Assembly (NCBI GenBank): GCA_016946835.1
Contig: JACVTC010000144.1
Coordinates: 97,001-161,000, forward strand
Direction of reading: 5' to 3'
Length of the DNA stretch: 64,000 nucleotides
Source: Neocallimastix lanati (nom. inval.)
Taxonomy: Eukaryota > Neocallimastigomycota > Neocallimastigomycetes > Neocallimastigales > Neocallimastigaceae
The notes beneath the pieces were generated by a model. That model was given only the letters and a program-made list of their open reading frames with translations. It did no database searches and was not told where the DNA came from. This document shows positions 45,794 through 56,137 of the stretch, in pieces. The position numbers and the translations under genes are program-made. Each line of letters begins with the position of its first letter. The stretch's first letter is position 1.

Positions 45794-47150
45794 TATTTTC
45801 TATTTAATAATAATAATAATAATAAAAAAAGAAATAATAATAAAAGTTTATAGTATGTAATAAAAACTGTAAATAAAAATATTATTTATGATGAAATAAT
45901 TAATATTATTTATGAAATAATTAATATTTTTAATATAGTTATTAGTATTATTAATTTTATTAATATTTTTATTAAAATTATTTTTTTTAAGGTATCTTTT
46001 TTTTATTTTCATTTTTTTTAATACTTTATCAGTATTTTATTTTTATTAAAATTTATTTTTCTTTTTTATTTTTATTAAAACTCATCTTAAAAGTTATTAA
46101 TCATAGATAGAGTTAAAATATAAAAATAAAAATAAAAATAATAAAAATATAAAAAATTAATAATAAATAATAATAATAATAATAAAAAATGGTCTTTTAG
46201 AAAAGGGGAACTATATATCCAAAGTAATATAAAGTAATTATTTTGTTATATTTTGTTTATAATAAATATATATTTAAAATTTAATTAAACTTATTTAATA
46301 AAATATAAAAAAACCTATATTGTTTATTATATGATTATTGATATTGTTTATGTGTTTATATAAATAACTCTAGAGGTTCACAAATAAAAATTATCTTTCA
46401 ATTAAAATAACCTAAGAAAAAAAAATAAAAAAATAAAAAATAAATAAATTAATAATATCATAAAATTGTAGACATTAATAAAGAAATATATATCAACAAA
46501 TATTTTCACTGATATAAAATTATTTCATTATATATGAAAATTTAAAAAAAAGAAAATAATAAAAAAAAAAAAAATAAAATACATTAATAAATTTTTCAAT
46601 AATAATATTTATTATAGAAAAAATTAAAAAAATTTCACACAATTAATCACGAATATTTTCATATAAAATCAAAATTCATAAACTTCAAAAACTAAATATT
46701 TGTAAATAGAACCATAATAATTTAATTCTCAATTTATTAATTTTTATTATTATTCGTTAATCACTATATTTAATATATATACTTTATAAGGTAATTAATA
46801 ATCAAACAAATTTTAGCATTAAATTAATAATAGGATAAATATATAAAAAAACAGAAAATTATCAATATTAAATTTTTTTTCAATTGGATATTACAATACA
46901 ATATTTAAATTTATTGTGATATATTTATTTTTTTTTTTTTATTTATTAATAACAAGTCAAATTTTGTAAACTAATTTTAACATTTTAATAAGAAAATACC
47001 AATTAAATAATAGATTTTTCAATAGTTTGTATTGATTATTTTTTTATTAATCCATTAACAAAATAAAATACTCAATATTTATTTCAATTTTTAATATAAT
47101 AATTTCTTTCACTTTTTTATATTTATCAAATAAATAATTTTTTAATAAAA
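42961..47150. other. 4.2-kb intergenic region, no gene seen
   Basis: Nearly all A/T runs and short ATT or AAAT repeats. A slightly less A/T-biased patch at about 45370-45410 has no frame of note. It should include the promoter of the CAP-Gly gene at its right end. Confidence 0.65.
45002..45090. repeat. AAATAT hexanucleotide microsatellite
   Basis: About 14 perfect copies of a six-base unit (AAATAT). Confidence 0.9.
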
Positions 47151-48946
47151 ATGACCTATGCAATGAACAGAAGATTATCGTCATTTTCTAACATGTCAAG
47201 TAATTCTGCTAATAACGAGGAAATACCATTAAATTCTATTGTAAAAGTAAAATCTACTGGATTAGAGGGAATACTTTTATTTTCAGGTAAAACTGAATTT
47301 AAAGATGGTATATGGTATGGTATAAGATTATTTAATGAAGGACAAGGTAAAAATAATGGTTCTGTTAATGGAGTTTACTATTTTGATTGTCCACCAAATA
47401 CTGGTAAATATTTATATTTTAAATATTATTTAATAAAGAATAAAAGTAAATAATTAAAATTAGAAAGAATTATTAATATAAAAATAATTCTTTTTTTATT
47501 TTATTAGGTGTATTTGTTTTAAGAAAAAATCTCGAATTAATAGAAGCTTATAATTCGCCTGTATTAAATCAATTCACACCTCCACAATCACCATATGGTA
47601 ATTATATATATTTTTATTATTTATTTATTTATTTATATGCTTAATTTATTAATTTATTTATTATCTTATTTTTTAATTTGTTAATTTATTTTTTTTATTA
47701 ATTAATTAATTAATTTATGTTATGTTTATTATTTGATTTCTAATATAAAGGATTAAAAAGTGCTTCAATTAATAAAAGAGAAAGTATTATGTCAACAGGA
47801 GGTATTTCAGCAAATCCACGTAGTAAACGTGAATCTGTAATTTCAAGTATTTCATCTAACCGTACAGCTGTTGCTAATAAACGTGAATCAGTAATGTCAT
47901 CAGCATCATTACGTTCTTGGGGTAAGCATCGCAATTCAGATATAGGTATGGAACAAAGTAGAGAACCATTAAGTATTAATACAGTGAATGGTAATTTACC
48001 AAATACTATGGGAGTACCAATGTCGTCAAATTCAGCTCATGCTTCTTTAGTAGCAGCAACTAATGATCAAGCAAGCAATATTGTAAATGAACAATCAAAA
48101 ATTATTCAAGAACTTCAACGTGAATTAGCGGATAAAGAAAGAAAATTCCGTGAAATTCAATGCAATATTGATGATGCTAAAAGCTCAGCTAAACGTACTG
48201 AGATTGCCAGAAAACAATGTGAAAAATTAGAAGAACAATTAAAGGAAGCTAATCAAGAAAATGAAAATTTAAAGAAAGAAAAGGAAAGTATGGAAGAAGA
48301 ATTACAAAAAAGTAAAGATCAATATAAAGAATTGTTACAAGATTATGAAATACTAGTAAATGAATTTGAAAACTTTTCAAAGGAAACAACTGCTACTGTT
48401 GCTGCTGTAGCAGGAATGGAAACTATTAAAGAAGAAGAATCCCAAGATGGAAATAATGCTAAAAAAACTGTTAATAAGGAAAATGTTTCTCTTTTATTAA
48501 AGGAAATGCAAGAATTAAAAGATCGTTGTAAAAAAGCAGAAGCTAAAGTCGCTGAATATGAGCGTAATGATAATACTAAGATGTATCCGGCAACTCGTGC
48601 TCTCTTAGAAATGAAAGAAAAGAAGATTCAACAACTTGAAAAGCAACTTAGTGAATTAAAATTAAATAAGAAACTTACCACTTCTGACAATAATAGTAAT
48701 TCTGTGACTTCTCCAGTATCATCAACTATTTCTGATCCAACCACTATTGTCTCTAATCAAGAATATATTGATTTACGTTCTCAATTATCATCCGCAGAAG
48801 ATTCAAAAATTGCTTTAGAAAATCGTTGCTTCCGTTTAGAAAAAGAAATAGAAAATTGGAAATCGAAAGTACAACAACAAAATCTATCCTATTGGATGCC
48901 AAGAGAAAGTTCACGTACACGTTTAACTACTTATAAATTTATGTAG
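47151..48946 (+). CDS. CAP-Gly domain, coiled-coil microtubule-associated protein
   Basis: Exons 47151-47403, 47508-47597 and 47751-48946 keep phase and give 512 residues. A CAP-Gly domain occupies about 25-100 (GLEGILLFSGKTEFKDGIWY, then GQGKNNGSVNG, then YYFDCPPNTGVFV); this fold binds the EEY/F tails of tubulin and EB proteins. The core motif reads GKNNG where most relatives have GKNDG. Residues about 110-200 are Ser-rich and basic, with three copies of KRES[IV] followed by Ser (KRESIMS, KRESVISS, KRESVMSS), probably microtubule-binding or phosphorylated. Long coiled coils run over about 205-330 and 360-415, with a shorter one near the end (about 455-490). The layout is like CLIP-170 or dynactin p150-Glued, but it is much shorter than either, and no zinc knuckle or dynein-binding part is seen. 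It is a CAP-Gly protein of uncertain subfamily, acting on cytoplasmic microtubules. Confidence 0.88.
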
Positions 48947-48971
48947 AATTAAAGTTATTCATTATTTACAG

Positions 48972-49008
<37 letters not shown>

Positions 49009-50445
49009 GAAAAACTAAAATTGAAAAATGAAAAATGAAAAGTGAAAAGTAAAATAATAAGGAATAAGGGTTATACATATATATATAAATAATACATTTA
49101 TAAACTTAATGTTTATTAATATATATGGTATTATTTTAAAATAATAGTAATATATAGTACTATATATATCTGGAAATAGTATTTATTTAATTTTATTTTA
49201 TTTTTAATTTTTTTTTTTTTTTTTTTTTGGAACAAAAAGGAAAAAAAAACAAAGAACATACTCGTAAAAGGTGAATAAGATAACCTTTCTTTTTTTTTTT
49301 TTTTCTATTTATTAATATTATAATATATTTATAAATATACTTGTTTTATTTTATTATTATAGTTATTATAAAAAAAACAAACAAACAAAAAAAAAAAAAA
49401 AAAAAAAAAAAAGAAAAAAGATATATATATTCAATTAATATAATATTAATTCATTCCTTCCCTTGTATCCCTTTTAAACAAAAACTATAATTATATTTTT
49501 TATTTATATAAACATTTTTATTTAGTATAAAAAATAGAAAGTTATAAACATTTATATATATTTAATATTTTTTACCATAAAAAAAAAAATTTTTTTTAAT
49601 ATAAAATATTATTATATATTTATATTTACATAGATTATTTTATACAAATATTAATTATATATAAAAAATTATAAAGTTAAATATATTTATTTAATAAGAA
49701 TAAATTACTTTAAAAAAGTATTATTATAGATTATTGTTTGATGATATATACATATATATAGATTTATTATTGTAATATTATTATGTATATAATATTTGCT
49801 TTTTATTTTTAATTTTAATTTTACCTTTTTTTTTTTTTTTTTTTCATTTTCATTTTTATTCATTATATCCCCAATAAAATAATTTAATGTAATATAATAA
49901 TTCAAAAATTTAATATAAAAACCAAAAAAAAAAAAAAAAAAAAAAAGAACAAAACAAGACAAAAAAAGAATTGTGAAATTTAAATTAATAATATACATTG
50001 AAATCTAATATATATATATATTTATATTTACTTTTTTGTAATGTTATCATTATCATTATATATATATATATATATGGAATTATATAATTAATAAATTAAA
50101 TAAAAAAAAAAAAGTTATTATCTATCATCCCCATTTTTAAAATATGTTAAATATGTTATAAAATTTCTTATATATATATTAAAATCTTTTTAGAAAACAA
50201 AAAAAAAAAAAAAATTAAAATAACCATAATAATATCATAATACAATTTTCCTTTTTTTTTTTTTTTTTTTTTTTTTTAAACCCTTTTTGATTTAATAATT
50301 TTATAAATTGGTATAATACTAATTATTTTATTTATATATTATTATTATTATTTATTTAACTATCAGGTGTATGATTAAAAATTGATAAAAGTGTGTCAAA
50401 AAAAAAAAAAAAAAAAAATAGCAAAAAACAAACAAACAAACAAAC

Positions 50446-50479
<34 letters not shown>

Positions 50480-50656
50480 TAAAAATAATAAAATAAAGAA
50501 TAAAATGAAATGGATTTTAGAAAATTTCACAAATTTAAAAAAAAACAATGGAAAGAATCATTTTCTAAATCAATTATATATATAAAGTAAATTAAAAATA
50601 ATATTATATCGAAACACTTTTTATTTGGAATATTTTTTAAAAATTTTTAAAAGTTT

Positions 50657-50687
<31 letters not shown>

Positions 50688-51351
50688 AAAAAAAAAATAT
50701 ATATATTAATGAAATAATTTTTAATTAAAACTAATGAGTAAAAAATATTAGAAAAACAATAATAAGAAGAGTAAATAACAACAACAACAATAATAATAAT
50801 AATAATCAATAACCATTATTTATTAATAATAATCAACAAAAATTAATAATTATAAAAAAAAAGTTCAAATCTCAATAATAAAATTAAACAAAACAAAAAC
50901 AGTAAAAATAGTTTTATTAAATTCATATTATTTTTATATATAATATTCTTATAAAAAAACAAAAAGATCATTTAGTAATAAGTTAAAAAATAAAAGGGAA
51001 AAAAAAAATTTTTTTTTTTTTTAAAAACTTTATATATAATAATAATAATAATAATAATAAAATAATAATAAATAATTAAATGATAGATTCAATAAAATAT
51101 ATATATAAATGTATTTTTATTAATAAAAAATTGATTTATAGGATGAATAACAATAACAACAATAACATTAAGAATATAAATTATAATTCTATTAATAATA
51201 ACGATCATCCTTTTTAAATAATAATATATGATTACTTTTAAGAAATTAAAAAAAAAAAAAAATTATAATAATCTTAAGGATTTTACAATTTTTATTTTAT
51301 AGATGAAAGATAATTTTATTTATTTTTATATTATAAAAGATGGTAAAAAAC

Positions 51352-51414
<63 letters not shown>

Positions 51415-52242
51415 AAAAAAGAATAGAAAAAAATTAAAGAAAATAAAAATGGAAAAAGAAAAAAATTTTTTTACCATCTTTTTTTTTTTTAAAAAAAAAT
51501 CAAAAATTTAAAATTAAAAGAAGAAAAAGAAGAAATGGAGTGAACAAATAATCGAATAAACAAACAGAACAAAAAATACATTTATATAATACCGAAAGAA
51601 ATAAAGAAAAAATAATATATATATATATACATATATAAAGAAGAAAAATACAATTCAAATAATAATTCATTTTATAATAATTTTTTTTTTTATCAATTAA
51701 TTTTATAATTATTTATGAAAAATCTATATATATATATATATTATTAAAAATAAAATATTTATATAAAAAGTAAATAGTTTATAATTTAATATATAAATTT
51801 AAGATAAATATATACATATTTAAAAGATGTATTACTTATAATGAAATACATTTTATGAAATCAAATATATAAATATTTAACTATCTATTTTTTCTTCTTT
51901 TTCTTTTCATTTTCATTTTTTTTTTTTTTAAAAAAAAAAAAAAATTCTATAGACAGTTTTCAACAAGAAAAAAAAAAATTTTTTTTTTTTAATCAATTTA
52001 TATATTTTTAATTTTTTTTTTACATCTTTATATAATTTTATAATTGTATAATTTTTTTATTATTTAAATAAAAATTTAAACATTAAAAATTAAAAATTCT
52101 AAAAAAAAAAAAAAAATAAAAAAAAATATTCTTAATATTTTTTTTTTTATATTCATATATATATATATTTTATTTTATTTATTTATTTATTTATTATGTG
52201 TATATATAATAAAAATATATACTTTATATTTAATATATATAT

Positions 52243-52291
<49 letters not shown>

Positions 52292-52534
52292 ATTTATCAA
52301 GTTTTAATGATGTAAAAATAATGATTGATTAATTGATTAAAAGTGTTAACTTTTATTTTATTTTGTATTTTTTTTTTTTTTTTTTTTGTTTTTTTTTAAA
52401 CTAAAAACAGAATAAACTTTCTTTGCTTTATTTGTTAATATATTTGAATACAATGAGAATGAAAATTACATAATTACATTATTATAAATATATTGAAATA
52501 TATAATAATTAAAAAATAATTATGATTGGAATAT

Positions 52535-52571
<37 letters not shown>

Positions 52572-52589
52572 AAATGACCTTTAATATCA
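48947..52589. other. 3.6-kb intergenic region, homopolymer-rich, no gene seen
   Basis: Dominated by A and T runs of 15-40 bases (for example an A run at about 48971-49006 and a T run at about 52246-52287), AT tracts and AAAC repeats. Short frames of 60-100 codons here are Lys/Asn or Phe/Ile runs produced by homopolymers. I see no RNA gene. Confidence 0.7.
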
Positions 52590-53400
52590 GAAAAATATGT
52601 TAACATGTTAACACTTAATTATTAAACCAAAGACCATTGTATCTTCAAGACATTATAAAAATTCTTACGATTAAGATTGGCATGAACTGCCAAATGAGCA
52701 CTAATCAATATACATATCTTGAACTATTCTTTTCAATGATACATTGGATTTAGAACCAATGATGGCAAAGTTGAACCATAAAATAAATTGTACGATTAAC
52801 TCTATCTTTCTTTAGATTAAAATTTTAACCAAAAAAAAAAAAAAAAAAGGGAACGTACCTTTCTATTTTAAAAAAAAATTGAATTCTAGTTTATCCCCTT
52901 ATCAGTTCTTTGACTATGCACCTTTAACAAGGATCAAATAAATTAAAAAAAAAAAAAAAAAAAAAAAAGAAAGACCTCTAATACCATTATTTTAATAATA
53001 CTTTTTGTCTAAAGAACTATTTATTACCTCCTATAGCTATTTTTTTTTATTTATTTATTTTTTTTTTTGTTAAGGCAATGATTCAATAATTTAAAAAAAA
53101 AAGTAGAAAGAGCCATCCTGTGATAGAAGTGACCAAGTCTTCTATACCAAAGATTATCGTTTTCAGTATTCATATTTGAATTATTATATATTTTATTTAT
53201 TTTAATTCTGAAAGTGTTTCGTCCATCAATGGACCTATAAGTGATGATAATATTATTTATCATTTGCAATGATAAGGTATGACTCATTGTTAATAAGTTT
53301 AGTTATTGAAATTAATTCGGTGTAATCAAATTGTATTTCGCTAATTAAAATTTTTTTATTTGTGCGCTTTGAATAGAATACTTTGCTTAAATTAATATTA
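52590..53400 (-). mobile_element. Fossil copia-like fragment (protease end and GAG-pre-integrase)
   Basis: On the minus strand, from about 53400 downward, a strand like VFYSKRTNKKILIS (end of a copia protease) is followed by LWYRRLGHFYHRM near 53150, the histidine part of the GAG-pre-integrase zinc motif. The segment below it down to about 52590 is less biased DNA without a usable frame and may be decayed integrase. No LTR is seen. It is a broken piece with many breaks, old. It ends about 300 bp from the tRNA genes. Confidence 0.5.
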
Positions 53401-53426
53401 TTACTTATTTAGTTTTAAAAAAAAAA

Positions 53427-53459
<33 letters not shown>

Positions 53460-53725
53460 AGTATATACACTAATGCTTTCAACATTCATGGAAGAAAAAT
53501 AAAAGAAAATACATAAAATAAAAAAAAACTAAATTATAAGTTTCCTTATACTCTTCCCTTTCTTTCATTCATTCATTCATTAAGAATAACTCTAATGAGG
53601 ATAGAAATAAAATAAATAAAAATAAATAAATTTATAAAATAAAATAAAAAAAATTTATAAAATAAAAATAAATAAATTTATAAAATAATAATAAAAAAAA
53701 AATAATAACAGTAATAAAATTTTCA

Positions 53726-53797
53726 AGGGGCGTTCCGGATTTGAACCGAAGACCTATTGATCTGCAGTCAATTGCTCTACCGCTGAGCTAACACCCC
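53726..53797 (-). tRNA. tRNA-Cys(GCA)
   Basis: A 72-nt cloverleaf on the minus strand: acceptor GGGGTGT paired with ACGCCCC, D-arm GCTC...GAGC, anticodon loop CTGCAGA (GCA), T-arm TTCGG/CCGGA with TTCAAAT, discriminator T. No intron. It lies 14 bp downstream of tRNA-Ser on the same strand. A TTTT run on the minus strand at 53719-53716 can serve as the Pol III terminator. A and B boxes are intact by eye. Confidence 0.95.
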
Positions 53798-53811
53798 CAG
53801 GAAGCGAAGTT

Positions 53812-53893
53812 CGTCAGCTGCAGGGTTTGAACCTGCGCGGGCAGAGCCCACCAGATTTCAAGTCTGACTCCTTAACCACTCGGACAAACTGAC
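53812..53893 (-). tRNA. tRNA-Ser(TGA)
   Basis: An 82-nt class II tRNA on the minus strand: acceptor GTCAGTT paired with AGCTGAC, D-arm with GTGGTTAAGG, anticodon loop CTTGAAA (TGA, reading UCA-type codons), long variable arm TGGGCTCTGCCCGC, T-arm GCAGG/CCTGC with TTCAAAC, discriminator G. No intron. There is no T run between it and tRNA-Cys, so the two may be made as one precursor. The retrotransposon stack starts 11 bp upstream of its 5' end. Confidence 0.95.
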
Positions 53894-53908
53894 CACTTCG
53901 ATTAACTT

Positions 53909-54695
53909 TAATACAGAATGAACAAATAATACTAATTGTGCTAGAATAATATAAATTATTCTAACCTTATAGATTATTCTATTCTATATAATTGGAACTT
54001 TCCAATATTCTTCAAATATTACTAAATAGAAATCTTAAGTTAATAAATCACTAATTAACTTATAATTCCTTTTTGAATTATCGATCCGATTCCATTATAA
54101 TGTATTAAAAATCTTTAGCCAAGAATATTGTCCTTGCCCACTTAATATATTAATATTATATTTCTTTTGTATTATGTTATATTGAAAATAATCAAATTTA
54201 TTTAATTAGTTATTAAAATTTTCGTTATCAATTTAAATTTATTTTTAATTACTAAATTTAACTAAACCACAATAAAATATTCTGTATAATCTCTTTATTT
54301 TTATTTTATATATATTAGTATTAAACTATTATTAAATAATTAATAATTCAATAATATATAACTACTATTTATAACAATAATATTATTAACTAAAATAATA
54401 ATTCAATTTCAATTTAAATGTTTTATTTATAAAAATAATTAGTAATTAGTTTATTAAAAAAATAGTTAGGCTTTACAAATTTTAATTTGATAAAAAAATA
54501 TAAATACATGTAATTTTAGTGAAATAAAATATAATCAATAACTTTCTTTTTATTAAATAAATAATTATATTATTATTTTTCTTTTATAAATTTAAATAAA
54601 TAAATATTGATTTTAAAACAAATTATTTTTTTTATTGTAATTTTATTATTTGTGTTAATTATTATTATATTCCTAAAATTATATGAACCATACCA
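53909..54695 (+). repeat. 5' LTR of the gypsy element
   Basis: 787 bp, same sequence as 60130-60916. It starts 15 bp upstream of the tRNA-Ser 5' end and points away from the tRNA gene. Confidence 0.9.
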
Positions 54696-55199
54696 TGAAA
54701 AATTGGTGGAGATATCGGGGTATATAATAATAAATTAATACATTGGGGATAAAATTATAATATTAATAAATAATTTTTCTAATAAAACAAAAAAATTTTT
54801 TTTTTAAAAAAACAATTTTTATATTTTTAACTAATTATTATTAATTGTTAAAAATATTAATTATTATTAAATTAAACTATTATTCGTGCATAGATTTCCG
54901 GGTTAAGTTTATCCTACATAGTAATTGGGCTAGTAGGCTCTGGACTGCTATTTTTTATATTGAAAATAGTAACCGTGGCACACGCGTGGCATGACACCTT
55001 TCAAGAGGTAAGCTGCACGTCAGATAGTGTGTACTATCAGATTGCACGATTATTATAATTTAATAAGTGATTAATAATAAATAATTAATAATTTTATTAG
55101 TTAAAAGATTATTTTTTTTAATTTTTTTATTTTTACTTTTTTATAACAATTTATACATTACGAGGTTTAGCATTCTATAGATACAATAAATTTTATTTT
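54696..55199 (+). other. Untranslated leader of the gypsy element
   Basis: 504 bp between the 5' LTR and gag. It holds the primer-binding-site candidate (54704-54720) and, at about 54890-55050, a block much richer in G and C than its surroundings with a doubled CGTGGCA word and a small hairpin (GATAGT-GTGT-ACTATC). Such a block may serve RNA packaging or translation; this is an inference. Confidence 0.5.
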
Positions 55200-56117
55200 A
55201 TGAGAACATCCAGTACTTCCAGTACTCCAACAGAGAGTACTCCAGAAAGTAAGCTTAGCTTCAGAGAATTAAAGAAAGAATTAAAAGATTTTGAAAAGCT
55301 TACTAAACAAAACCTTGACATCAATTCCTGGGCAAATGAGTTAAAGGCATGGATAAAATACCAACATATCAAGGATCCTGAAACTATTTTTACTGCTTGT
55401 ATATTAACGGCTTCTGGAGAACCAAGAGAAATTATCCAAGAACTAGAAGATGGAAATGACCTTACTGAAGATGAAGATTCTGATTTCGATAGCGATAGTG
55501 AAGGAGAAGATGATGAAGAAAGTGAATCTACTAACACCTACCCAAGCCTTGATGAAATAATAAATCATCTGAAGACTTTTTATGGACTTAAAGAAGATCA
55601 AACCAACTTGTTGCGAGAATTGCGTTCCATGAAAATAAAGAAGAACGAGAAAGTTAAAGATTTTAATGTCCGTTATAGATCTTTGTACCATAAATTGGAT
55701 AAAAAGAGAAGAAGAAAAATTAGTGTTTTAGATTATGCAGATTCCTTAACCAATAATCCTGACGCATGGAGAAAGGTTATGCTTAAAGACCATATTTCTA
55801 TTACCAAAGCGTTCGCTATAGCTGAAAAAGTTGATCGTTTATCTATTAAAAATAGTACTGAATATTATGATAAGACTCGTTACAACCTCCTTAACTCTAA
55901 AAGTAATTTTAATAAGAACATTTCAAATGATTTTAACAAACCAAAAACCCACAAAAATGTATCTATAGAAAATCTCACTAACAAGATGAAAGAAATGAAA
56001 ATTAGTACTTGCTGGTTTTGTAGCAATGAAGGACATACCAAACGAAACTGTCCTAAATTAAATTCTATATTGGAAAATAACCGCAAGAAGTTTTATGAAA
56101 ATCATTTAAACCACTAA
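55200..56117 (+). CDS. Gypsy Gag
   Basis: 305 residues from ATG at 55200 to TAA. The capsid-like part spans about 40-240 with the family stretch MKIKKNEKVKDFNVRYRSLY; an acidic Asp/Glu/Ser insert lies at about 95-118. A CCHC zinc knuckle, CWFCSNEGHTKRNC, is at about 275-288. The frame ends just after a slippery heptamer that leads into pol. It is related to the Gag at 62448 (shared pattern NEKVKDFN.RY.SLYHKLD against NENIKNFNYRYLTLYHRLD). Confidence 0.93.
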   Translation: MRTSSTSSTPTESTPESKLSFRELKKELKDFEKLTKQNLDINSWANELKAWIKYQHIKDPETIFTACILTASGEPREIIQELEDGNDLTEDEDSDFDSDSEGEDDEESESTNTYPSLDEIINHLKTFYGLKEDQTNLLRELRSMKIKKNEKVKDFNVRYRSLYHKLDKKRRRKISVLDYADSLTNNPDAWRKVMLKDHISITKAFAIAEKVDRLSIKNSTEYYDKTRYNLLNSKSNFNKNISNDFNKPKTHKNVSIENLTNKMKEMKISTCWFCSNEGHTKRNCPKLNSILENNRKKFYENHLNH

Positions 56118-56137
56118 AAGGGAGTAGAAGCACTCCC
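56105..56137 (+). promoter_or_regulatory. Programmed -1 frameshift signal between gag and pol
   Basis: The heptamer TTTAAAC (56105-56111) is in the correct gag phase (T TTA AAC). It is followed, after an 8-nt spacer, by a perfect 6-bp hairpin, GGGAGT (56120-56125) with ACTCCC (56132-56137) and a 6-nt loop. Pol lies in the -1 frame from this point. This is the classic slippery-site-plus-stem layout used by many retroelements to set the Gag to Gag-Pol ratio. Confidence 0.8.

Noticed and set aside
49705-50809. Small Lys-, Asn- or Phe-rich frames
   Set aside because: Made by homopolymer runs; no codon structure or conserved motif.
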